From Paramacrobiotus metropolitanus (taxonomy: Eukaryota > Tardigrada > Eutardigrada > Parachela > Macrobiotidae): DNA of 64,000 nucleotides. Each line of letters opens with the position of its first letter. The first letter of the stretch is position 1. A program made the position numbers and the translations under genes. Below are positions 22,087-34,177 of this stretch, in pieces. The notes beneath the pieces are model-generated. The model worked only from the letters and a program-made list of their open reading frames with translations, had not been told where the DNA came from and did not search any database. Location: NCBI RefSeq assembly GCF_019649055.1, contig NW_026570245.1, positions 310,001-374,000 of the forward strand. The letters run 5' to 3'.

Positions 22087-25000
22087 ATGTCTGCTGGAGC
22101 CAGTAGCACATCCACAGCGAACGTGGGGGTTCTTTTTAAAGCGCACGGTCTACCATACAGCACGTCCATGGAATCCACCGATCCTCTGAAGGTACGCAGT
22201 TGCCCCTTTTCTAATAATTGTTACAATAGCGAATTGGCAATTGACACTCGCTATGTTAGGCATGGTTTTCCGCGACAAACAACCTCATCCAGCCGGTTGT
22301 TGAGGGCCAGCGCGTCGACAGCGGAAACCGTGTGCAGTTGGAGAACCTCGTTGATTTAGCGTGGATATCGGGTGTTCAGGTTGCGATTACTGATACTAAG
22401 GCGCAAACGGAGAGCAAGAAGGTTGCGGAGTTTTGTGATGTAAAAAAGCTTGCGAGGTATAAAGCATTAATTGTGGCACTGTTTAAATGCAACAGATAAT
22501 CAGAGGAAGAACAGATTTGCTGATTAAAAATCCTTTTTCGTAGTTTACTGCTGCGTAGTTATTTGTAGATAGATTCAGACATGTATTAATGAGCCAAATA
22601 AGTTTAAAAAAACTGGTTAAAAAATTTGGCATCCTTACTGTAAGGAAAAACAGAAAAAAACTTATTCGTGGCAGTTGTCTCAAAAATCTAGGAAACGTGA
22701 TTTCATAACGTGATTTAAACAGATTTTATTTTTTACTGTTATGTGATTTGGTTCTCGTTTTTTTGTTCAGTACCGTGCCCGCACTCGGAATTTTTAGCGT
22801 AAAGCGATTTATTCAGTCTGTGTTTTTTGTGGTAACTAATTCACATTTGTTGTTGTGTTATCGATAGTTTAGCGCAAATTATCCAGAAGAACCAGACAGT
22901 GTTCGGATTGGCGTTGACGGGTGACAGTGGCCGGCATATCTCGGAATGTGGAAAGCACGATATCATCTCAGCCACCAAGATTTTACAGTTTTTCAGTCTT
23001 GCGGCTCAAGAACTGCTTATCGAAAAAGATGCTTGGCATCCTGTGGGTAAGAAATTAAGAACACCGGTGTCGTAGTTGAATAATTTTTATAGCTTTTGCA
23101 GTTGTAGGACTTCACAGTTGTCAGTTTATTAAAATTGTGCTTATTAGGGCAATTTTTTTAGCGCCACAATTTTCCGTTACTTTTATCGAGTTTGGTTTTA
23201 AGAAATGATTTTGTGGAAATATCTGAAAAATTATTTTCTCAGATTTATTACCATAGAGCTTGTTGCCTCATTTTACAGTGGTTGTTTCAGTTGTCAGTTT
23301 ATTAAAATCGTACTTATTACGACAGTTTTTAACGCCACTTTCGTCGATTACTTTTGCGAAGTTTTGGTTTGAAAAATGATTTTGTGGTAGTATTTAATAA
23401 CTTAATTTCTCAGATTTATTTCCATATGTGGATTTGCTGCTTGATTTACTAGTACATTGGTTGTTTTTAACTGCCTTCTTTCGTCCAGTTGTGAACAATA
23501 ATGGATATAATCCTTTCCATGTAGGCATGCACCATTAAATCGTTTTATTGCTCTTTTTCTAGGTTCGGTTGATATCGCGGTTCCACAGAACTCACCGCTA
23601 GCAGCGTTATTAGACCGATTGTGCCCGGCGATAATAACCGGAAATTGCGTGAGACTCGTGTCACCGGTTCAGACTGCTCGCAGCGTTACAATCTTGATGG
23701 ACTGCTTGGCACAAGCTGGGTTAGAGAGTCATAACTTTTATGGTTTTGTTGTTTTCTCCCGCATTGCTCCAGAAATTTTGCAGTGTAAATTTGTGCTTTA
23801 GAAATTATACAACTGGTTTGGGTTACTTACAGCATCAAAAACGTCGATTTCCTCGTCGTACAAACTTTGGCAGATTGGAAAGGCAGTGGTGACGTTTTGG
23901 ATTTGTCTCTGTTACACCTTCGTGAGGTTAGTGTGCTGTCACTGCTGGGAATTGTTTTTGGTTACATAGACGCTTTTGTTTTGTTTTTGCAACTCATGGA
24001 AAGTTATGTTTTAAAGAATTGCTGTATAATTATATAAAGCGACCGCAGTTTTTATTTCACTTTTAGTTTTTCACCTTTCCCTTCACAAAATTGGGTTATT
24101 TCGGGTGGAAGTAAGTCTCTGATAATTCGGTATTCTTGCAGGTGTCATCGTTATCTTTTCCCGGTTACAAACACATAATTTACCCTGGCTATGGTCGATC
24201 CGCAGCCATTGTGGCCGACACGGCAGATGTCAGCAGCGCTGCGAATTCCATTGTTAATGCCGTTTTATTCCACAACGGACAGTCTAAGTCGTGCCCTTCG
24301 AAGATCGTTGTACAGGAGTCGATTTATGAGAAATTTGTGGATGCCGTGCGTGCCAGAGCCCAGCAGATCCGTTTCGGCTCACCGCTGGATAAATCTGCCG
24401 ACTGGTCTTGGCGCACGGATACGTCAAATGCGAAGAAACTGAATGATCATGTTAAGCAGGCCCAAAGCGAAGGAGCGGAGGTACGTATAAAAGTCGGAAG
24501 ATGTGTCCTGAATTTTGTTCTCAGGCAGTATAGTAATGGAATACTGTATCGTAGAACGTAAACACGCGCAACACTCTCGAAATTCTTTATGTTATTACCC
24601 TCTCTGCTCTGAAATTTGTTACACAGCTTCGCATAGTTATGTGGTTTGACTCTGAAATTTGTTACATAGCGTACGAGTTATGTGGTTTGATTTCGTAGAT
24701 GTTACAGTACTGTTTTTCATTGGATTTTAATGGTTTTATTGTTTACTGACTTTTATTCGATTGCGTGCCGTGCTTTTGTGATTATTCAGTGTGATTCTTG
24801 CAGATTGTTTTCCTGGGTCAGATGCCGGCGTTGGATAAAACAACCGATAAATTTGTCAGCTTTCCGGCCGTTATCGTCAGCAATGTCGGCACAACATCAG
24901 TGTTTCTAACTGACCAGGTACAACTCCGCTGCGACACTTGTGACAATCAGTGTTAAATGTACTTGCACATGTATTTTCCTTCACCCATTACAAATCGACA

Positions 25001-28000
25001 AATTTAGTGAAAATTCTTTTAGTACCGCGGCCCGGCTGCAGTGCTACTGCCCTTTCGCACCCTCAAAGAAGCGGTTAGTCTAACCAACAACGGCCCCTTC
25101 GGGCATAGTATAAGTATTTGGGCGGAGAACATAACGGGAGCCATGGAGCTGGCCAAGGCGGTGCGGGCCGCCACGGTGTGGATCAATGGCTGTCATGTGT
25201 ATGATGTCAGCGTGGGGCAAGGTGGGAGCGGTGCCAGTGGGTGGGGAGTGCGAGGCAGAGAGGTACACAAGTAATAAAAAAACTATGATGACACTGTATG
25301 CCATTTCGGCTGGTGACACCTGTTGCATTCGGTTGTTAGCATTTTGATGGTGTTTTTCTCATTGCGTACTGTTTCTTTCTCAGGCACTGTATGAATTTCT
25401 GTCATGGAGGACGAAGTCCGACGCCAACGTACCCGTTGCGGAACAAGATAAAGAAGCTGCTATGACCTTAAGGTAATTTTTTAATGTTTAGGTGGTTTTA
25501 CACATAATTTACATGTGATTTTTTATACATATTTCGCGAAGAGTTACAGTCTTGGGCTGTTCTCGTAAAAGTTGGAATTTAATGGAGGAGTTTGCATTTA
25601 CAGTTGTCCAAGACGTCTGTGTTTTACTGTTTATTTTTGAATTTTAAAAAACATAATTTGAAATTTGAATATAAACCTACTTATAGCGCAATAGAGCTGA
25701 ATATCTGCTGTAGTATTTACTGTAAATACGAATAGCACGGGATAGTTTATTGAAAATCTTTAACGTCGCCACTGACTTCGTAGAAAATACGGAAAATTTT
25801 ATTACGGAAACGGTTTGAAGAGCGCCGACAGCGGGAGTATGCAGACTATCAGTTTCCCACGCAGTCAGTTGGGGAAGTTTGAAGCACCGATTGGCAGCAG
25901 TAAAGACATCAAATCAGCCATCGAGATAGCTGTAGCGGGTGCAGTCCCGTAAGTGCACGTGCTCCGTAACTGAATGAATAATTCGGGGAATTGTCAACCG
26001 CTCGCAGAGTCGGCTGGTTTACCTTTCTTTTTTCGCGCACTTCAGACTGGGTAAAACCACTGGTGTGAGCCGGGGGCAACTTTTGATCACCTTGGCGGAG
26101 GGTATGGTGGCGCGCGCCAACGATTTCCTTACATTGCTCCGAGCGTTGTCACCTGACGGGGATGATGCGCAACGGGAATTCGATGCGACAGTAGAGCGCT
26201 TGAAAATACTGGGAAATGAATGTGCTCGAGGCGGTGGATACTGTATGGTAAGCAATTAGCAACGTGTGATGGTGCGTGTATAATGAAGCTAGCTTGTAAG
26301 TTACTGTTTAGTTAATAAGTTTCATTGCATGACAGGATGTATAGTTATTTATTTATTACAAATTAATTCTGGTTTTATGTGTCGTTTATTCTGATGACAA
26401 ATTTTTGTATGACAAAATTCTGAAAGAAAATCAAATGTGACTAATATAATAGGATGTTAGACAGTACAACGATAGTTTAGGAGCACCTGATTCAGTGTTC
26501 CTCAAAAAATCATTTAAAAGCAGATCGTTAGTTTATGATCGTTGTATACAATAAATTTAGATGATTTAATTGATTTGTGGTACTTTCACGTTTTGGAACT
26601 TTCTGAAACATGGAACATGGATGCTGCTGAATTAAACTGCTCATTAATTCTTTACGGCCTATAGTTGAAACATTTATGACAGGCATGCATGCCTTTCATG
26701 CTGTTGCGTGTATGCACTATGCATTTCATGCTGTTGCGTGTATGCACTATGCATTTTTTTTCAGTTAAATGACTTTTCCAGAAATTTTCGAAACTTTTAC
26801 GTAGGTAATGTTGTGTGGTTTTTACGCACTCCGAAGTACGGTTTGATAATTGTAAGTGTCGTCATCATATTTGTAGCAACTAAATGAAACAATTTCCGTG
26901 ACGTACTTACTGGATCCTTGCGGTGTAATTGGCGTTGCGTTGCCGGAAAAGCATCCGCTGATAAGTTTGACGACAGTTATCGGGACTGCTGTGGCAAATG
27001 GGAACTGCGTTGTGGCTGTGCCGGCGCTCCGTTCTTCGGCGATCGCTTTGGAGTTCTGTCAGGTGAGTAAAAATTTATATATGCGGGGCTAACTTGCGCA
27101 AGTGGTTTATTTTTTACTGGTTTAATCCTGTTGATTATTACCATCGTTGTTTCCGATTTGGACTGTTTTTTTTTACGGAGGAATTACGAAGACCACGAGA
27201 CGCACATTTTTTCGAGTTTTTTGGTAAATTAGTTTTGAACTTGAAATTCATCTCGAGTGGTTTCCGAATTCAGGCATAATTTATCGCGCATTAACGTCAA
27301 TCATGGAAGGCTCATAGAGCTAGTTAAACATTATTTATGCCGTTTTTTGCTCTGATTAAGTTTGCATGACTTGTGTTGCGACACTGCTCCGAAACAAATT
27401 TTTTTTAAAATTATCTGGTAATTTTTTTTTCTCGCAATTTGAAAAATTTTGTGACCTCTATAGCAGATGCGCAGAATCATAAATCACATTTCCCTGTCCG
27501 TTTTGTTTTACTTTTTCCGGTTATTCGTAACATTTTTTTGCTAAATCATACTTGCTCAATCATTTTTCGCTTAGCTCTTTTTTCTTTGACGTTGCTCTTT
27601 AAGTGCGATATCAATATCTAATTGTGATTGATACATGTTATTAATTTTTTTGATGCATTAACCTGTTTTTTCGTTGCGCGATACTTTGAAAACGTTTTCC
27701 CTCATGTGGAGTGAGTTTACAATTTTCTAGGAATGCAGCACTAATTGTCTGTCGTGTGATAAGAAATCTGAATGACCCCGTGATTAATTGATCGAATTTT
27801 TTATGTAGTGTGGAATTGTACGATTCTTTATTGCTTAGAAAGCTACCGTGACGGGCGGTGCGCTGTGCCTATGATTTATCGGTTGTTTACAGTTTTCTCC
27901 GTGCTTGTGTGGCGCCGTGGTAATTGTTTGCTGGTCCGATTTCTTCAGGGGTTTCTGTTGCTTTGTTGGCGTCGACACGTTGACAGTAATTTTTTAAAAT

Positions 28001-28951
28001 TGTTGGTACGTTCATGCCAAGTAGGAAAATTGGGCCGCCCTTCCAAAAATCTGCGGTCTGTGAAATTGTGCCGAAATAAGGACAGTTTTGAGAGCATTTT
28101 AATGCTGTTTTCTTGTTTTTTTTTTATGTTTATTTCTTGAGAGTACTTTTATGTTTAATGAAATTGCCGCGTCGTTATTTTATGTACATTTACTGAAAAT
28201 AGTACAGAATTTTTGCTTTTTAGGGTTAGTGGATTGGCTTAAAATACGATTTTTCATTTTATGTATCTGTACGTCTATGAATTATTTTGAAAAATACATT
28301 ATTTTTGTTGTACAAGGCTAATGTTTTCAAGGTAAAATATTGTTTGCTGCTGTCATTTTTGTTTTCGCTATATATTTGTTTTTCCCTTTATTGTGAGTAA
28401 CGTGTTGTCTTTCTTTGGTATCGACTTTCGAAATTACTGTTTTCGAAAATGTTTTCGGTTTTGTACACTTTTGTTTTGCCGTCTGTACGCGGAATTCTTC
28501 CGTTTGTTAGTGATTGTTTGTAATTGCTAATTTTTGCCCAGAATTAAGTAGCCTCCATAATAATTATTGTTAACAAGTGTTTCACAATGATCTGGCATGA
28601 TTAGAAAATAAACTAATTGTTGTGTGATAATGATTTGTTGTGTTTGTGTAGGTTTTGAGTTCCGCTGGCGTTCCAGCTGGAGCGATAAATATCGTTACCG
28701 GAAACCAGAGCGAACTGATGGAATCATTTAAAATATATCCCGACGTCTCCACAGTGTGGTTGTTTGAAGAGGTATCGTCACAAAATAACCGGGATGCGTG
28801 GGCAGATGAGAAGGGCAAACGAATATGGCGCCCGGTGGGCATTTTTGACAGCGGTAATGAATGGAGTGGCTTTCATGGGAATTTATTCAGAAATTATGCA
28901 GTGAAGAATAAGCGCATCTGGATTAATAGTCTGCAGAGTTTCGTTAACTAA
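22087..28951 (+). CDS. ALDH16A1: aldehyde dehydrogenase family 16 member A1 (ALDH16A1), 13 exons
   Basis: Member of the ALDH16 branch with two ALDH domains in one chain. Exons: 22087-22191, 22293-22456, 22868-23046, 23563-23719, 23833-23926, 24142-24480, 24804-24917, 25023-25262, 25384-25472, 25784-25948, 26046-26247, 26877-27062, 28652-28951; phases agree and give 777 residues (human 802). Exons 2-9 encode the first ALDH domain (LCPAIITGNCVRLVSPVQTA, FRTLKEAV, ATVWINGCHVYD); exon 10 the linker with FYYGNG; exons 11-13 the incomplete second domain (LDPCGVIGVALPEKHPL, AGVPAGAINIVTGNQ). In the first domain the usual Gly-Gln-X-Cys active-site loop reads GQSKSCPSK: Lys stands where the nucleophile should be, with a Cys two residues later. 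No catalytic Cys is visible in the second domain either, so it is probably a pseudoenzyme or scaffold, as the mammalian protein is thought to be. Exon 1 and the exon 1-2 join are the least sure. Intron 12 is 1.6 kb and very T-rich on the coding strand. Confidence 0.9.
23109..23460. repeat. diverged tandem duplication, about 180 bp, in ALDH16A1 intron 3
   Basis: Two copies start near 23109 and 23288, each with CAGTTGTCAGTTTATTAAAA, then AATGATTTTGTGG and CTCAGATTTATT in the same order. They differ by many substitutions and small indels. Confidence 0.7.
24607..24690. repeat. tandem duplication, about 43 bp, in ALDH16A1 intron 6
   Basis: CTCTGAAATTTGTTACA and GTTATGTGGTTTGA each occur twice in the same order, with small differences between copies. 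Confidence 0.7.
26694..26753. repeat. 30-bp perfect tandem duplication in ALDH16A1 intron 11
   Basis: The unit TTTCATGCTGTTGCGTGTAT and the ten bases after it are repeated exactly with a 30-base period. Confidence 0.85.
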
Positions 28952-31900
28952 TTCCCATTTTCCAGAAGTAGTTGCTTCTGGTTTCGATAATTGCTCAGTA
29001 AATTATTTCAGTTTGTGATTTCCATGGTTTATGGGATTTGAAGTTTATTTTGCTATTTTATTTTATTGTTGTTACGTTATTTACTGTTTATCATAAATTA
29101 AAAGCCGGTTTGCTGATTTTGTGTTGGTTTGCAAAATCCCTTTCGCTTTAAAAGTGTTGCACGTACGAAACATTTGTGGTTTATACTTTATACAAGCTTT
29201 TTGTGGGAACACAAATAGTGGTCTTATACCGATAAAAGCTTGGGTGATGGAATTCTTCGATACTGTTTATGCATTATGTGAAGGTTTGAGTAATGATAAT
29301 GTTGTAAAAGTAGGGCTCATTAAACATTTCCTTATAAAGCTGAAATTTGTTTGTTGTGGCCGTGTGGGTATTGTCTTTCCTGGCGTGCGTACAAAATAAT
29401 TACGAGTACTGTATATACTACTCGCTTACATCCGCGGTGAAAACTTCGGCGAAAAAGTTGACTTTTGATGAATAATCGGCGGAAATTCTTCCTCGGGCAA
29501 AAAAATGCAGCTACTGCGGTCGTTAAAAGGCATATGAATTAATGGTGCATTGCTTTTTCTGCTTCCGATCGGTGAATGTTTTCGTTTTGTGTGCAGAATA
29601 CATGTAACATGTTAATAACTTCCCACTTTATCATAGTTAGGCAGTGAAATTTCACATATTTTGTGTACAAATAACTTATTAGTTTTATTAACTATTTTAT
29701 GTATATGTCGTTCTTAATAGTGTAAATCTACTTCGTTTCTTCTTCCGCATAAATTATTATAAATATTTCGATAAGCGTACGGACTTGGGTGAAATGTAGT
29801 CGTTATAAACTTATACTGAAACTACCGAAAGCGAAAATGAGTAATTTCTGTATCCGTAATACTAGTATTATTAAATCCATAAAACTATTCATAAAAATTC
29901 TTAATGCAAGTATGACGGCAAAACTAAAAACTTTGTATGATTGTAGCGTATTCCCTTTTTAAAAAAAAAAAATTTTTTTAAAAAAACCTCTATACGTTCA
30001 CGTAGTGGCCACTAACTGTATAAGAACTATGTAAAATAATGCACTTTTTATTAAGTGATGAGTTGACATTTTGAATTTCTGATATATTGCTAATAATATT
30101 ATAATACCGTGTCACGAACCCTTAGAATTGATTAGCAGCTTGCAACAACACGGAACGCATGCGATAGTATTTTACTTTCGCATAATTAATGTGTTTCTGT
30201 ACTGCACTGTTTCACGGACTAGCAGTTTGTTCAGTATAATGTTTGTTACGCTAATTATACTTAAATAACGAAGTTGTTGTTTTGAACATATCCGGTCGCG
30301 AATTAATTTCTTTATTCAAAGAGCAGAGGTGTTCGACACAAAAACTTCGTTTTTTACGTTTAGTGTAATGATGCAAGCGAAAGATCCGATGCAATATTGA
30401 CTATGCCGACTGTACAATTGTGTATCTGACAAGAGTACAATAGCTGTCAAAATTTGATTCACCAGACCCAGAAGTGCTTTTTTGGAAAAGGCATAAATAA
30501 TTTTTATCTAGGGTGGTCAGATTATGATGCGTTACACTGGCGCGCCATTGTTCGGTATAGCGTTGCGTACTTGTATGCAGTGCGTTAAGTAAACGCATTA
30601 AACGCACCTACAGTTGTTCTTTCTGCCGGATGCCTCAGTGTACAGTTAATTAAAGACTGGTTTTTTTTCATAATGGAGATTATACAGACGTATCGGTTAT
30701 ACAAAGTCGAATATTCAATCTTAAAATAACTTTAGGAATATTATCGTGTTTCGTATGCCTTTGACAGACCATGGCACCCATTATACTGTAAATCACAATA
30801 GGATTGCCATGCCGCATGACCTTTAGGAAACTTATTTACATATTCATTTGAATTATAAATTCTACAGTAGATGGATTGCAATTCACTAATACGTTACATT
30901 GCACCTAGCCGATGGAGTAATACTTACTGCATCCAGTCGTAACGGTTATTTTCTTAGTGATGACCTTATTAAAAGAACAGTGTATCAGCAAACTATCTAA
31001 CCATATTTTCAGCATAGTAGGTTGAGCAAAGATCTTAGACAATCAATAATCAGTTATATAAAATTACTCAAGAACTTAGACGTTGAGATTGCTGTGTGGA
31101 ATCAGGTTTAATTTTGGCAACAGTTCGTTTATGGAAACTGGCTTATTGATACTAAAAACGACAAAAAAAACAGTTAAATTTTAAATAGGTGAATGAAGCA
31201 TTTAAGTGATATGTGTGTTATTTAATTCCGTGTGCTGTATCAGTATCAAATAGACTGCTTATATATCTGGCAGCTGCACAATATTTTTAAAACGAAATTA
31301 TGAGCAAAATTTGAGCAAAGTGTAAAGGAGACGAGTACACATAAGTAAGGTAAAATATACTTTAATAAGTTTAATTTATTATTATTACTTCTATCAATCT
31401 TGTGGCATAATCAGTTATTAGTCTTGAAGAATTACATATTGCCAGCAGAGCGACCCACTGTATATGCTCACGTGATCTCAAGGTCAAAGTACATTCGGCG
31501 TATGTAACAATCGGAAGCCGCATTTTTCGCCTGCGGTCTTCCGCCAGGCGTATGCACGGATTAAACCGTAGTAATAGCGCCAGTGCAGGAAAATCACGAA
31601 AAGGCTGGCGATGAAGCATCAGTTTTCTCAATGGGGAGGGCAATTGGACAGGGGCTTTTTTGGCAATTCATGTGGCCTGCGGCAATACTGCTACCGCGGT
31701 TCACTAACGCCAATTTTTTCGACAGTTACATAACAAAAGAAAAGCGAAAACAACAATATTTTCTATTTATTATGAATGAAACTGTTTGTCTGCTAATGCT
31801 TATAATTATGCATGTTTATTTACGAGGTATCATGTACACAGGTTTTTTCGCCTGTGGTGATTTTTAGAATCTCGTTCGTGCAACTAAAAGCTCTCAACTT

Positions 31901-32600
31901 TATAAACAACTAACAATAGACAAAAACGATTTTGTACAGACCTACACTTCTGCGTATGATTAAAATACAGATTACTGTTATTCTGACAATGCAGTTTTTT
32001 CATTTTTAATTGGTGTAAATCCGATAGAAAATGTACCTCAAAAATACTGGTATTGGAAAATACAGTATCAATAAAACTGGCGCTGAAAATAAATTTTGCT
32101 CTTAATTTCGTTGGGGCAGACTGAATAAATGGATCTGATATGTTTTATTGGGAATATTTCGGAAGCTTCAGAAGAATGCACTACTTTTTAATATTATGTT
32201 TGTCAGCTGCGGCCGAAATAAGTAATGAAAGATCCGTTTAAAATTTTAACGTCATTTATTTTTACACCAAACGGCTAAAAAGCGTCAACCCGTCAATCAG
32301 CTCATGCATCACATACAACACCGGCATAAACCAGGAATTTTTCAGGATACACCACTGACACCCTATCCGCGTATCTGCTTACTCACGCTCGTCTGGCCGA
32401 CGTTATACCACTCCCTCTAATTATTACGTTTTTTCCTTAAGCCACATTCTATCAATGTAGCCAATCAATCAGATCAATAACCGGTAAGATTCATTGACAA
32501 TTTCTCCATTCATACGTATATATAGACTCCATCGGTACGTTATACTAATACAACTACACAATTCTCGTTAATATAAATTTTGGCGTGCTTATACTAGGTA
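28952..32600. other. gene-poor AT-rich interval
   Basis: About 3.6 kb without a supportable gene. Frames such as 29121-29399 and 31583-31867 lack domains and bias. Around 29,960-29,990 there is an A-run/T-run palindrome of low complexity. Confidence 0.5.
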
Positions 32601-32607
32601 CCAGCGG

Positions 32608-32617
32608 TATATAAATA
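32608..32617 (+). promoter_or_regulatory. TATA box of the UDP-glycosyltransferase gene
   Basis: TATATAAATA about 170 bases before the start codon, with transcription expected near 32640. A proper animal-type core promoter argues that this intronless gene is expressed and not a contaminant or dead copy. Confidence 0.55.
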
Positions 32618-32779
32618 TAAACGCCGTTTAAACCGCCACTCATTCACAGTTTTCAGCTTAACTACAGAATTTTCTTGCTACAAATAATAATCAACAAACA
32701 CACGGGACCTTTCTGCCATTTCCGCTTAGTGTGGTGAAACAAGTCCACAACGGCTGGCGCGGCTGTATAATTTTTCAAA

Positions 32780-34177
32780 ATGACTCAACATGTTTTGTGT
32801 ATAGCCTTCCCGGCATTCGGGCATATTATTCCCCTGCTGGAACTGGCCAAGAAGATGAGCAACAACTTCCTAGTGACATTCTGCGTTTCCGAGCAAAAGG
32901 TCACCTATATCAAAGAGCGGGAACTACTGCACGGTTACGGTGAATCGATTCGAATGCTGGGATTAAACGACGGCGTCAACGAGAACTTTGACCGTCTGGT
33001 GTCTCCGGAACAAATGGCCGGCCTGGTTAAATCCATGGAGCAGGCCCAGAGTGACCTTTTATACGGGATTAACCCGGCCAACCGATCCGGCGGAAAAGAC
33101 GACAGTGGACTGGAACCGGTAAGCATGGTTATCACGGATTCCATGATGTATGTACCGTTAAAGATCTGTCACGAGCGCAATATCCCGTGCTACGTATTCA
33201 ACGCTGCCAGCGATAAACTGATGACCGGGATTCTGAAAATCAATCCCTCCACGAAAGCCCGCACGTCGCAGGATTTTCACAACGGTGAAGCCAACGAGAA
33301 TACGGATATCGGCTTTGCCGTGGAAGAGCAGTGTCTGAATTGGATGTACGAGTTAAATCATACATGGCCGTTAGCTGCGGGGGTCATCCACAATTCCGTT
33401 CGGGAATTCGAAGCCGACGCGATGCTAGATTTCACGAACGATCCCCGATTTGATAACGTCCCTTCGTATCACGTCGGGCCGTTGCTGAACGATACGACGC
33501 CAGGCGATCAGTTCGCGTTGAAGAGCGGCCGCAAAAGGTCACCGGTCAGTATGACCTTAGCGCAGAAAGTGCAGACGTGGCTGGATCAGCACGACACCCA
33601 GACACTGATCTACGTCTCCTTTGGGACACTCTCGCTGGCCTCTGCCCACCAGACTAAAGAAATCGCGGTGGCGCTGCTGTCGCTGCAAGTGCCCTTTATC
33701 TGGTCACTACGTGAGAGTGAACACCAGCATCTCCCGGCCGACATTCAACGCAAGATTAAACACCAATTCGATGCACCGGGCGGGCACTTTTTAGTGCTCC
33801 CGTGGGTGCCACAGAAGCTGGTACTGGCGCATCCGGCCACGGCGGTGTTTGTATCGCACTGCGGCTGGAACAGCACCCTGGAGGCGGTCAGCAGCGGGGT
33901 GCCCGTGGTGGCGTGGCCGATGTACGCCGATCAATACATGAACGCGGAGTTCCTGGAGCGGGAAGCGGCCGCCGTAAAACTGGAAGAGACCGGGTTGAAC
34001 AGCACAAAGGTCATCGCCGCAGTCCTCCTGCGGGACGCCATCACGACGGTGTACGGGGATAAGGAGAACGAGAACCGCTACCGGAAGGCCATGGAACGCC
34101 TGCAGACGGTGGCCGGGGCGGCCGTTGCCAAGGGTGGCAGCTCGGTGAAGGATCTGATGACTTTGATGGGGATATGA
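32780..34177 (+). CDS. cytosolic UDP-glycosyltransferase, plant/bacterial-like, intronless
   Basis: GT1-family enzyme that transfers a sugar from a UDP-sugar to a small acceptor. A single 465-codon exon. The N-terminal acceptor domain opens with FPAFGHIIPLLELAKKM, containing the catalytic His near residue 15; the partner Asp is in ITDSMMYVP near residue 119. The C-terminal donor domain holds the sugar-nucleotide signature at about residues 342-390: WVPQKLVLAHPATAVFVSHC, then GWNSTLEAVSSGVPVVAWP and ending YADQ, whose last Gln is usual in plant glucosyltransferases. Animal UGTs of the detoxification type have a signal peptide, a luminal location and a C-terminal membrane helix; none is present here, so it should act in the cytosol. 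Lack of introns and plant-like motifs suggest horizontal acquisition, as described for spider mites; retroposition of a cDNA is the other explanation for intron loss. The acceptor is unknown. Confidence 0.93.
   Translation: MTQHVLCIAFPAFGHIIPLLELAKKMSNNFLVTFCVSEQKVTYIKERELLHGYGESIRMLGLNDGVNENFDRLVSPEQMAGLVKSMEQAQSDLLYGINPANRSGGKDDSGLEPVSMVITDSMMYVPLKICHERNIPCYVFNAASDKLMTGILKINPSTKARTSQDFHNGEANENTDIGFAVEEQCLNWMYELNHTWPLAAGVIHNSVREFEADAMLDFTNDPRFDNVPSYHVGPLLNDTTPGDQFALKSGRKRSPVSMTLAQKVQTWLDQHDTQTLIYVSFGTLSLASAHQTKEIAVALLSLQVPFIWSLRESEHQHLPADIQRKIKHQFDAPGGHFLVLPWVPQKLVLAHPATAVFVSHCGWNSTLEAVSSGVPVVAWPMYADQYMNAEFLEREAAAVKLEETGLNSTKVIAAVLLRDAITTVYGDKENENRYRKAMERLQTVAGAAVAKGGSSVKDLMTLMGI

Noticed and set aside
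29955-29995. Poly-A/poly-T palindrome
   Set aside because: Low-complexity sequence; no element ends or target duplication around it.
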